Of a DNA stretch of 64,000 bases, positions 57,182 to 64,000 are shown in pieces. Positions within the stretch are counted from its first letter, which is position 1; each line of letters begins with the position of its first letter. The notes below the pieces were generated by a model. The model had not been told where the DNA came from. It ran no database searches and worked only from the letters and a program-made list of their open reading frames with translations. The DNA comes from Candidatus Nanopelagicales bacterium (GTDB lineage Bacteria; Actinomycetota; Actinomycetes; S36-B12), in contig JAURFD010000010.1 of assembly GCA_030827125.1 (NCBI GenBank), forward strand, positions 1 through 64,000, given 5' to 3'. The position numbers and the translations under genes are program-made.

Positions 57182-57811
57182 GTGAGCACGATGATGTACC
57201 CCGTGGGGCCCGAGCCGCCCGGCGTCTATTGGCGCCGGCGGATCATTGTGTTGGTCGTGTTGATCGCCATCCTGGCGCTGCTGTGGTGGTTGATCTTTGG
57301 CCGCGGCGGCGATGCGGATGGCGGCGCCGAGCCGACACCCGTACCTACCGAAACAGGGAGTAGTACGCCGACCCCGCAGCCAACGTCGCCAAGTCCGACC
57401 CCATCGCCGACACCCACGGAGATCACCGACTGCTCCGACGAGGACATCCTTGTCGAGGCTTCGGCCGAGGAGGCCATCTATCCGGTGGGATCTACACCCA
57501 ACCTCACCCTCACCGTGACGAATATCGGAACCCGGCCCTGCAAGCGTGATGTAGGGCCTGGCGCCAATGAACTCCTGATCACCGCCGGCGACATCTCCAT
57601 CTGGTCGAGTGACGACTGCAATCCCAGCGATGACAAGGATGTAGTCACGCTCGACCGAGGTGACGCCTTCCAGACACAGCTTGTGTGGGATGGCTACCTG
57701 AGCGAGCCCGGCTGTCCGCCTGATATGCCCATGGCCGATGCTGGCGAGTACACCGTCAACGGGCGCAATGGGGACCTCTACAGCGCACCGTCCGCGCTGC
57801 GCCTGGAGTAG
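57182..57811 (+). CDS. membrane-anchored protein with Pro/Thr/Ser stalk, function unknown
   Basis: A 209-residue protein: one membrane segment at about 20-38 (IIVLVVLIAILALLWWLIFG), a stalk at about 45-80 rich in Pro, Thr and Ser, then an extracytoplasmic domain (YPVGSTPNLTLTVTNIGTRPC) that looks beta-rich with four cysteines. I cannot name the family. It occupies the place between mutY and radA where disA is often found. GTG start eight bases from a TACGGT box. Confidence 0.7.
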   Translation: MSTMMYPVGPEPPGVYWRRRIIVLVVLIAILALLWWLIFGRGGDADGGAEPTPVPTETGSSTPTPQPTSPSPTPSPTPTEITDCSDEDILVEASAEEAIYPVGSTPNLTLTVTNIGTRPCKRDVGPGANELLITAGDISIWSSDDCNPSDDKDVVTLDRGDAFQTQLVWDGYLSEPGCPPDMPMADAGEYTVNGRNGDLYSAPSALRLE

Positions 57812-57857
57812 CCGAGCAGGCCTGCCCGACATGGGCGGCTTGGCCGACCCGCCGGGC

Positions 57858-59237
57858 CTAACCGCCCTCGTCGGCGATGCGCTGAACGGAGCCGAGCGCA
57901 CGGGAGAGGTGCCGGACCTCGATGACATTGTCGAGGCGGTCACGCGATCCTGCGGGCACCAGGATGCGCCGGAAGCCCAAGCGTCGAGCCTCCGCCACGC
58001 GTTGTGCAAGGAAAGGCACCGGGCGGATGTCGCCGGAGAGGGCGACCTCCCCGATGGCGAGGACGTCGGCGGGGATCGGAGTGTTCAACCGGGCCGACGC
58101 AATGGCGAGGCAGATGGCGAGGTCAGCGGCGGGATCGGCAATCTGGGCGCCGCCGACAGTAGCCACGAAGATGTCACGTTGCGAGAGGTCCTGCCCCTTG
58201 GCCCCGGCGCGGTCGGTGACGGCAGCCAGGGTGATGACACGGGTTGTGTCGAGGCCGGTGACCGTGCGCCTGGGCGCCGCGGCCGTTCCCGTCGCCACCA
58301 GGGCCTGGACCTCGGCCAAAAGTGCGCGACGTCCCTCCATCGTGACGGTGACGCAGGTGCCGGCCACCGGCGTCTCCCGCTGACCACGGAAGAGTTCGGA
58401 GGGGTCGAGGACCTCGGCGAGGCCCCGGTCTGTTTGTTCGAAGGCGACGATCTCGTCCGCGGGGCCATATCGGTTCTTGACCGCCCGCAGTAGCCGCAGG
58501 GCACTGGAGCGATCGCCGTCGAACGTGAGGACGGTGTCGACCAGGTGCTCCAGGGCACGGGGGCCGGCAATCGAGTTCTCCTTGGTTGATTGGCCGATCA
58601 GCAGCATGGGGATACCACGTTGCTTCGCGGTGCGCGTGAGCGCTTGCGTCACCTCGAGTACTTGCGCGACCCCACCGGCCCTGCCCTCGAGTTCGGGCGA
58701 GGCAATCGTTTGGACCGAGTCCACCACGATGAGCACGGGACGGTGGTGTTCGATCTGTCCCAGCACCGTGAACAGGTCGTTGTCATCGGCGACGAGAAGA
58801 TGCTCCGACACCGCGTGGATACGCCGCGCGCGCAGGGCGATCTGATCGGCTGACTCCTCACCGGAGACATAGAGCACGACCCCGGCATGCCTGTCTGCAT
58901 AGGAGTGAGCCACCGAGAGCAGCAGGGTGGACTTGCCGACCCCCGGTTCACCCGCGAGGAGCACGACCTGCCCCGGGACGAGTCCCCCACCCACGACGCG
59001 GTCAAACTCCCCAGCACCGGTCGGGCTGCGGCGGATCCGCTCCTCGGCGATGTCCGCGACAGGTTGGGCCGGTCGGATCCGGGCCGCGGCACGGCCCGCC
59101 TTGCCGGACGTCGTCGTGGGGGCGGGGGCCACCTCGGTCACCGTGCCGAATTCCTGGCACTTCGGGCAGCGGCCCACCCAGCGCAAGGATGTGGCGCCGC
59201 AGGCACTGCACTGGTAACTCACCGCGGACTTGGCCAT
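57858..59237 (-). CDS. radA: DNA repair protein RadA/Sms
   Basis: A 459-residue RecA-like branch-migration ATPase. The N-terminal zinc finger has Cys10, Cys13, Cys24 and Cys27; Walker A is AGEPGVGKST; the RadA signature KNRYG is present; and the C-terminal Lon-like domain ends DNVIEVRHL. The frame is open to 59267 but ATG 59237 is the start: it begins the canonical zinc finger and lies seven bases after TAGGGT. Confidence 0.95.
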   Translation of the reverse strand: MAKSAVSYQCSACGATSLRWVGRCPKCQEFGTVTEVAPAPTTTSGKAGRAAARIRPAQPVADIAEERIRRSPTGAGEFDRVVGGGLVPGQVVLLAGEPGVGKSTLLLSVAHSYADRHAGVVLYVSGEESADQIALRARRIHAVSEHLLVADDNDLFTVLGQIEHHRPVLIVVDSVQTIASPELEGRAGGVAQVLEVTQALTRTAKQRGIPMLLIGQSTKENSIAGPRALEHLVDTVLTFDGDRSSALRLLRAVKNRYGPADEIVAFEQTDRGLAEVLDPSELFRGQRETPVAGTCVTVTMEGRRALLAEVQALVATGTAAAPRRTVTGLDTTRVITLAAVTDRAGAKGQDLSQRDIFVATVGGAQIADPAADLAICLAIASARLNTPIPADVLAIGEVALSGDIRPVPFLAQRVAEARRLGFRRILVPAGSRDRLDNVIEVRHLSRALGSVQRIADEGG

Positions 59238-59244
59238 GCGCTGC

Positions 59245-59250
59245 ACCCTA
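59245..59250 (-). promoter_or_regulatory. -10 box, leaderless type, for radA
   Basis: TAGGGT on the minus strand, seven bases, ATG at 59237. Confidence 0.55.
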
Positions 59251-59505
59251 CGCAGGGGCGCCGACATCGGTGGGGGAGCCCGTGGTTGTCGGTCGCATGG
59301 CGTCCCCCGCGGGTGGCTCTACGCCGTCGAGACGCGCTGGCCGAACGCCGACTTCTGGTCCAGGCGTGCTCCCCCCTGGGTGAACCGGTGATCCGGTGAT
59401 GCTCGGCGATACACGCCACCGGTTGGGCGGGACCAACGCGGCTGGCTGACTGGCCTGTTTTGCTAGCGGGGACCGATGGTCGTGTCCGACTGCGCGGGCC
59501 TCGTT
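59251..59505. other. intergenic region between radA and the cysteine-rich gene
   Basis: About 255 bases upstream of radA with no convincing gene. A tandem repeat CCGGTGAT CCGGTGAT lies at 59385-59400. The end near 59440-59465 contains a weak GGCTGGC/GCTAGC-type stem that might end transcription of the cysteine-rich gene. No tRNA or known RNA was recognised. Confidence 0.4.
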
Positions 59506-60282
59506 CTACTCCGGATCGGCGGGATGGGGTGCTAGCCCCTGGCGTGTGGCACCCGTTGCCTCGGCCAGCGCCTGCACGCGGGCATCGCAGTACTCGACGA
59601 GGACCGCGTAGGCCTTCTTGCCCATCAGTCCAACCAGTTCATCCCGGTTGGTGACGTAGACCGGCTCGACGGCGACATGAGCCTCGGTGTTGCCGCTGCA
59701 GTACCAGTCGAGTTCGTGGCCTCCCTCGCCCCAGCCGCGACGGTCGAACTCAGCGATGGTGACGACTTGCACATGGGAGTCATCCGGTCGCTCCACGTTG
59801 TCGAAGGAGCGGCGAATCGGGAGTTGCCAGCAGACCTCGGGCTTGGTCTCGACGAAGGAAATCCCCTCTCGCATCGCCAGGGCATGAAGCGCGCAACCCT
59901 CGCCACCGGCGAATCCAGGTCGGTTCAAAAAGATGCAGGCTCCGTCGACCACGCGGGTCTTGCGCTCCGCGTCCTTGCCTTTGCCCTCCTTGATCGTGGC
60001 CCCCTTGCGTTCGGCGACGCCGTGGAGCTGCCAGTCCTCCGGCGTCAACTTCTTTGCCCACTTGAGGGTGTTCTTCTCGTCGGCCTTGTCGGTGAAGTGA
60101 GCGCCGAGCGTGCAGCACCCGTCGTGCGGCCGGTCGGCGTAGATGCCCTTGCAGCCTCGACCGAAGATGCAGGTCCATCGCGACGTGAGCCAGGTGAGGT
60201 CGCAGCGGAACCGGCGACCCTTGGTCGCTGGGTCGTCGAACTCGACCCAGGCGCGGGGAAAATCGAGAGGAACTTCAGCCAC
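59506..60282 (-). CDS. cysteine-rich YkgJ/DUF3109-like protein
   Basis: A 258-residue protein with cysteines arranged in clusters: Cys27, Cys38, Cys44, Cys56-Cys57, then Cys116, Cys130, Cys151 and Cys195. The patterns [13 protein letters not shown] and GCALHALA resemble YkgJ-type zinc or iron-sulfur proteins, so metal binding is likely; its job is unknown. GTG 60282 is supported by TAGGGT six bases upstream. Divergent from ppx. Confidence 0.75.
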   Translation of the reverse strand: MAEVPLDFPRAWVEFDDPATKGRRFRCDLTWLTSRWTCIFGRGCKGIYADRPHDGCCTLGAHFTDKADEKNTLKWAKKLTPEDWQLHGVAERKGATIKEGKGKDAERKTRVVDGACIFLNRPGFAGGEGCALHALAMREGISFVETKPEVCWQLPIRRSFDNVERPDDSHVQVVTIAEFDRRGWGEGGHELDWYCSGNTEAHVAVEPVYVTNRDELVGLMGKKAYAVLVEYCDARVQALAEATGATRQGLAPHPADPE

Positions 60283-60288
60283 CCGAGG

Positions 60289-60294
60289 ACCCTA
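60289..60294 (-). promoter_or_regulatory. -10 box, leaderless type, for the cysteine-rich gene
   Basis: TAGGGT, six bases, GTG at 60282 on the minus strand; back to back with the ppx -10 box 45 bases away. Confidence 0.58.
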
Positions 60295-60338
60295 GCGCGA
60301 GTCAGCGTTCATCACGTGTGCCGCATGCCCGGAACGGG

Positions 60339-60344
60339 TACGGT
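60339..60344 (+). promoter_or_regulatory. -10 box, leaderless type, for ppx
   Basis: TACGGT, six bases, GTG at 60351. This spacing decides the ppx start over the longer frame from 60318. Confidence 0.58.
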
Positions 60345-60350
60345 GATTGT

Positions 60351-61280
60351 GTGCGGCTCGGAGTCCTTGATATCGGTTCGAACACCGTTCACCTGCTCAT
60401 CGTGGACGCCCATGCTGGCGCTGCGCCGCTTCCGGCATGGAAGTCGAAGATCGCCCTGCGCCTTGCTGAGCACCTCGAGCCGGATGGCTCCATCGACGCT
60501 GATGCCGCCGAGCGCCTGGTCGACTTCATTCGCGAGGCCCAACTCACCGCCGAGGATCTTGGCGCGGCCGAGTTCTTGGCCTTCGCCACATCGGCCATCC
60601 GCGAGGCCCCCAACGGAGCACGCGTCCTGGCCGACGTGCGGGATCGCACCGGGGTCGAGGTCGAGGTCCTCAGCGGGTCGGATGAGGCGCGACTCACCTT
60701 CCTCGCCGTCCGACGGTGGTTCGGCTGGTCGGCCGGCCGGCTCCTCGTACTCGACATCGGCGGCGGCTCACTCGAACTCGCGGCGGGCGATGACGAGGAG
60801 CCCGAGGTGGCGGTCTCGGTCCCGCTCGGCGCCGGTCGACTCACCCGGGAGTTCCTCGGCGCCAATCCGCCGAGCAGTGACGACGTTCGTGAGGTGCGCC
60901 GCATCGCCCGAGCGTCCCTCGGATCGGTCGTCGGTCGACTGCTGCGCTCGGGTGACCCGCGCATCTCGGTGGCGACCTCCAAGACGTTCCGTCAACTCGC
61001 TCGCATCGCGGGCGCCGCCCCCTCCAGCGAGGGATTCCATGTACGGCGAACCCTGTCGCGGGATGATCTGCGGACCTGGGTGCCCAAGCTGGCCGACATG
61101 TCGACGGCCGAGCGTTCTCGGTTGCCGGGAGTTTCGGAATCGCGCGCCCCGCAACTGCTCGCCGGGGCCATCGTGGCGGAGGCGGCGATGGATCTGCTCG
61201 GAGTCGACGAGGTGGAGATCGGGCCCTGGGCACTTCGCGAAGGAGTCATCCTGCGCAGGATTGACTCGATGGAACCATGA
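60351..61280 (+). CDS. ppx: Ppx/GppA-family exopolyphosphatase
   Basis: A 309-residue ASKHA-fold phosphatase with DIGSNT at 7-12, [20 protein letters not shown] and the second phosphate loop [10 protein letters not shown]. It is the short actinobacterial form lacking the C-terminal HD domain, acting on polyphosphate or pppGpp. Start GTG 60351 begins the conserved first strand. Overlaps the P-type ATPase gene by four bases. Confidence 0.9.
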   Translation: MRLGVLDIGSNTVHLLIVDAHAGAAPLPAWKSKIALRLAEHLEPDGSIDADAAERLVDFIREAQLTAEDLGAAEFLAFATSAIREAPNGARVLADVRDRTGVEVEVLSGSDEARLTFLAVRRWFGWSAGRLLVLDIGGGSLELAAGDDEEPEVAVSVPLGAGRLTREFLGANPPSSDDVREVRRIARASLGSVVGRLLRSGDPRISVATSKTFRQLARIAGAAPSSEGFHVRRTLSRDDLRTWVPKLADMSTAERSRLPGVSESRAPQLLAGAIVAEAAMDLLGVDEVEIGPWALREGVILRRIDSMEP

Positions 61281-63643
61281 CCGTCACGACAACGGCGGGG
61301 CTCACTGCCGCCGAGGTAGCCGAGCGCGTAGCCCGCGGGCAGGTCAACGACGCCCCGGATCCCCATAGCCGCAGCCTGGCCAGCATCATCCGCGCCAACA
61401 CGCTGACCTGGTTCAACTTCGTGATCGGGTCGCTGTGGGTCGTCATGTGGTTCGTCGCGCCGTTCCAAGACTCACTCTTTGGATTTGTGATCGTCTTCAA
61501 CGCGCTGATCGGCATCATTCAGGAGTACCGCGCGAGTCGGGCGTTGGAAAAACTGTCGGTCATCGGGGAGGCACGCCCCGTGGTCCGTCGTGATGGCGTC
61601 GACCAGGAGATCCGGCCGCCGGAGGTCGTGCTCGACGACCTCGTGATTCTGCGTCCCGGCGATCAACTGGTAGTCGATGGCGAGATCGTGCAATCCGACG
61701 GACTCGAGATCGACGAGAGCCTTCTCACCGGTGAGGCCGATCCCGTCGACAAGGCCGTCGGTGACGTCGCCATGTCCGGCTCGTTCGTCGTGGCGGGAAG
61801 TGGCAGTTACGTCGCGACCTCGATCGGCGGTGACTCCTTCGCCGCGAAGCTGACGGAACAGGCCAAGCAGTTCGCGGTGACGCGATCGGAACTGCGCGAT
61901 GACATCGCCAAGTTCATCCGACTCGCGTCGTTCCTTATCCCGCCCATCGGGCTCCTCCTGCTGATCTCGCAACTGCGCGCGGACCAGCCGGTCAACGACG
62001 CCATTCGCGGCACGATCGCCGGAGTGGTCACGATGGTGCCCGAAGGCCTCGTCCTCCTCACCAGCATCGCCATGGCGGTTGCCGTCGTTCGCCTGGCTCG
62101 TCGCCGGGTGCTCGTCCAAGACCTTCCAGCCGTCGAGGTCCTCGCCCGTGTCGATGTGGTCTGCGCTGACAAGACGGGCACCCTCACCGAGCCGGGCATG
62201 GCCGTCACCGATGTGCAGGTACTGGACGACACGGTCGACGTCGAGGCACTTCTCGCCGCGCTCGGCGCAGCGGAAGACAGCCCCAACCCGACCCTTCAGG
62301 CGATTGCCACGGCGTATCCCGCGGCGAGTTGGACATTGCTCGACACCATCGCCTTCTCGAGTGCCCGCAAGTGGTCTGCTGCCACCTTCGATGGCCACGG
62401 CACGTGGATCCTCGGCGCGCCTGAGGTGGTCCTCGGTGCGACCCATCCGGATGTGCTCGAGCGGGCGGAGCAACTGTCCTCGGCGGGCTCGCGCGTGCTC
62501 CTGGTCGGGCGGAATACCGGTTCGGCACCGGATCCGGAGACCGGTCCGGGTGGGGTGGAACCCGCCGCCCTTGTCGTCATCGATCAGCGGTTGCGACCTG
62601 ACGCCGCGGACACCGTGGCCTACTTCCTCGAGCAGGGCGTTGAGGTCAAAGTGATCTCCGGCGACAACCCGGCCACCGTCGGGGCGATCGCTCACCAGGC
62701 GGGTGTCCCCGGCGCCACCAACCCCGTGGACGCGCGCGAACTCGGGGAAGAGCCGGGCGAGCTCGAGCAGCCCGTTGCCGACGGCAGTGTCTTCGGTCGG
62801 GTGACGCCCGCACAGAAACAGGGCATGGTGGGGGCCCTCCATCTGCGCGAACGCACTGTGGCGATGACCGGCGACGGTGTCAACGACGTTCTCGCCCTCA
62901 AGAAGGCCGACCTCGGCATCGCCATGGGTTCAGGTGCGGCCGCCACCAGGGCAGTTGCTCAACTCGTGCTGCTCAACAACAAGTTTTCCGTGATGCCTCA
63001 TGTAGTCGCCGAGGGACGACGCGTTCTTGGCAACATCGAACGCGTCTCCGACGTGTTCCTCACCAAGACGTTCTACTCCGCCATCATCTCGGCCTTTATC
63101 GGCCTCACCGTCCTGTTCACGTTCACCGCCAACGGTCAGGCCCTGGACTTCCCCTTCCTGCCGCGGCACTTCACCTTGATCAGCAGCCTCACCATCGGCA
63201 TTCCCGGCTTCTTCCTAGCCCTCATGCCCAATACCGAGCGGTTCCGGCCAGGATTCCTGCGGCGCGTGCTCCTGTTCGCCGTCCCGGCCGGGGTCATCTG
63301 CGCCGCCACCGGATTGGGGACCTACATCCTCGTCCTCGAATTGGGGGAGCCACTGGAGGATGCACGCTCGGCGGCCACCATCGCGCTGTTCCTCGCGGCG
63401 TTCGCCGTGCTCGTCCAGTCCGCCCGCCCCCTGAATTGGCTGCGCTTAGGGGTCTGCGCAGCCATGCTGCTCAGCTTTGTCGTGGTTCTCGCGGTCCCGT
63501 GGTTGGCCAAGTTCTTCGCCCTGGTGGTCCATCCGGAGGTCGATACCGCCATCGCCGTGGCCCTCGGCATCGTCGGTGGGATTCTCGTGGGTGTGGCGGC
63601 GCGTGTCACGGACCGGTGGCGGGCCCCCAAGGCACACGCGTGA
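61277..63643 (+). CDS. ctpE: P-type cation ATPase, CtpE-like
   Basis: A 788-residue E1-E2 pump with LLTGEADPV (actuator), DKTGTLT with phosphorylated Asp298, and [16 protein letters not shown]. Six or more membrane segments sit in the N-terminal pair (about 45-80), the PEGL region (PEGLVLLTS) and the C-terminal third. Length and sequence, for example [13 protein letters not shown], are close to mycobacterial CtpE, reported as a calcium importer. No heavy-metal CPC motif is present. Translationally coupled to ppx and to the next gene. Confidence 0.88.
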   Translation: MTVTTTAGLTAAEVAERVARGQVNDAPDPHSRSLASIIRANTLTWFNFVIGSLWVVMWFVAPFQDSLFGFVIVFNALIGIIQEYRASRALEKLSVIGEARPVVRRDGVDQEIRPPEVVLDDLVILRPGDQLVVDGEIVQSDGLEIDESLLTGEADPVDKAVGDVAMSGSFVVAGSGSYVATSIGGDSFAAKLTEQAKQFAVTRSELRDDIAKFIRLASFLIPPIGLLLLISQLRADQPVNDAIRGTIAGVVTMVPEGLVLLTSIAMAVAVVRLARRRVLVQDLPAVEVLARVDVVCADKTGTLTEPGMAVTDVQVLDDTVDVEALLAALGAAEDSPNPTLQAIATAYPAASWTLLDTIAFSSARKWSAATFDGHGTWILGAPEVVLGATHPDVLERAEQLSSAGSRVLLVGRNTGSAPDPETGPGGVEPAALVVIDQRLRPDAADTVAYFLEQGVEVKVISGDNPATVGAIAHQAGVPGATNPVDARELGEEPGELEQPVADGSVFGRVTPAQKQGMVGALHLRERTVAMTGDGVNDVLALKKADLGIAMGSGAAATRAVAQLVLLNNKFSVMPHVVAEGRRVLGNIERVSDVFLTKTFYSAIISAFIGLTVLFTFTANGQALDFPFLPRHFTLISSLTIGIPGFFLALMPNTERFRPGFLRRVLLFAVPAGVICAATGLGTYILVLELGEPLEDARSAATIALFLAAFAVLVQSARPLNWLRLGVCAAMLLSFVVVLAVPWLAKFFALVVHPEVDTAIAVALGIVGGILVGVAARVTDRWRAPKAHA

Positions 63644-64000
63644 TCGGGCCGCGGGTAGCCCTCTCAAGTTCATCGGTCTTCCCCGAGGGCACCGCTGCCG
63701 CCTTCGAGATCGCGGCGCGATTGGGCTACGACGGGGTCGAGGTCATGGTGATGACCGACGCGGTGAGCCAGGACCCGGTGGCGCTCCGTCGGTTGAGTGA
63801 CCACTACGCCGTGCCAATCCTGGCGATTCACGCACCGTGCCTGCTTGTGACACAGCGTGTCTGGGGCACGGACCCCTGGGGCAAGCTTCAGCGTGCTCAC
63901 GACGCGGCCGTCGAACTCGGGGCCGCGACCGTGGTGGTCCATCCCCCCTTCCGGTGGCAGCGGGAGTATGCGCGGGAGTTCGTCACCGGCCTGGAGCGCA
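63640..64000 (+). CDS. sugar phosphate isomerase/epimerase-type TIM barrel protein (partial)
   Basis: The first 120 codons are visible before the window ends. The strands [33 protein letters not shown] and [13 protein letters not shown] are typical of AP-endonuclease-2-like TIM barrels, with metal-ligand His in IHAP and VHPP. Substrate unknown. GTG start overlaps the ATPase stop by four bases. In mycobacteria a similar gene (Rv0498) lies near ppx. Confidence 0.82.
   Translation, partial: MIGPRVALSSSSVFPEGTAAAFEIAARLGYDGVEVMVMTDAVSQDPVALRRLSDHYAVPILAIHAPCLLVTQRVWGTDPWGKLQRAHDAAVELGAATVVVHPPFRWQREYAREFVTGLER

Noticed and set aside
59251-59505. Possible tRNA or small RNA gene upstream of radA
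   Set aside because: No cloverleaf, T-loop sequence or clear promoter-terminator pair could be found.

Overview
The window is high-GC DNA with dense, mostly intact genes, many GTG starts and frequent 1-4 base start/stop overlaps. Gene content points to an actinomycete-type actinobacterium: a DUF3180 membrane protein, ClpC, a stand-alone GNAT acetylglutamate synthase, an Ami1-like amidase, a CtpE-like ATPase and a DUF2520 protein beside panC. From memory, the order of 30.4-59.2 kb follows the Mycobacterium tuberculosis block ppa-dacB-Rv3626c-tilS-hpt ... ftsH-folEPBK ... panC ... coaX-lysS ... clpC1 ... mutY ... radA. Nothing seen allows a genus-level call. I saw no rRNA, tRNA, CRISPR array, prophage or insertion sequence.

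Layout. 1-6.4 kb: an acetolactate decarboxylase (cut by the window edge) with an N-terminal ribbon-helix-helix-like segment, a PlsB/PlsC-type phospholipid pair, a zinc alcohol dehydrogenase and a FUSC-family membrane protein. 6.6-24.4 kb: an amino-acid catabolic island. It holds putA for proline, a divergent PAS-AraC regulator, a compact trans-4-hydroxyproline operon (deaminase, epimerase, GntR regulator, three-part D-hydroxyproline dehydrogenase, OCD-family enzyme, semialdehyde dehydrogenase), an exonuclease gene, and an IclR regulator divergent from hutHUI for histidine. All three routes lead towards glutamate or 2-oxoglutarate. 24.6-29.8 kb: a NadR-like ATPase, fadA-fadB beta-oxidation genes with a TetR regulator, and a small membrane protein.

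29.8-46 kb: Nudix hydrolase and inorganic pyrophosphatase; then metF, dacB, a zinc metalloprotease, tilS, hpt, ftsH, folE-folP-folB-folK and DUF3180; then an orphan 98-residue protein, an orphan NuoD-like protein, two bacterial PH-domain membrane proteins, a MidA/NDUFAF7-type methyltransferase and a DUF2520 Rossmann protein. 46-53 kb: panC, nadB, nadC, coaX, lysS, acetylglutamate synthase and amidase, so NAD, CoA and arginine precursor genes form one run. 53-64 kb: clpC, mutY, radA, a cysteine-rich YkgJ-like protein, and the overlapping run ppx - P-type ATPase - TIM-barrel isomerase, cut by the right edge.

A recurring sequence signature is a TANNNT -10 box 6-8 bases before the start codon with no Shine-Dalgarno, seen at ten genes and taken here as leaderless promoters. 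The most interesting points are the regulator-like extension on acetolactate decarboxylase, and the orphan NuoD paralogue that keeps the arginine methylated by NDUFAF7 in complex I and lies four genes from a MidA-family methyltransferase. Several strong palindromes in promoter regions are also worth checking.
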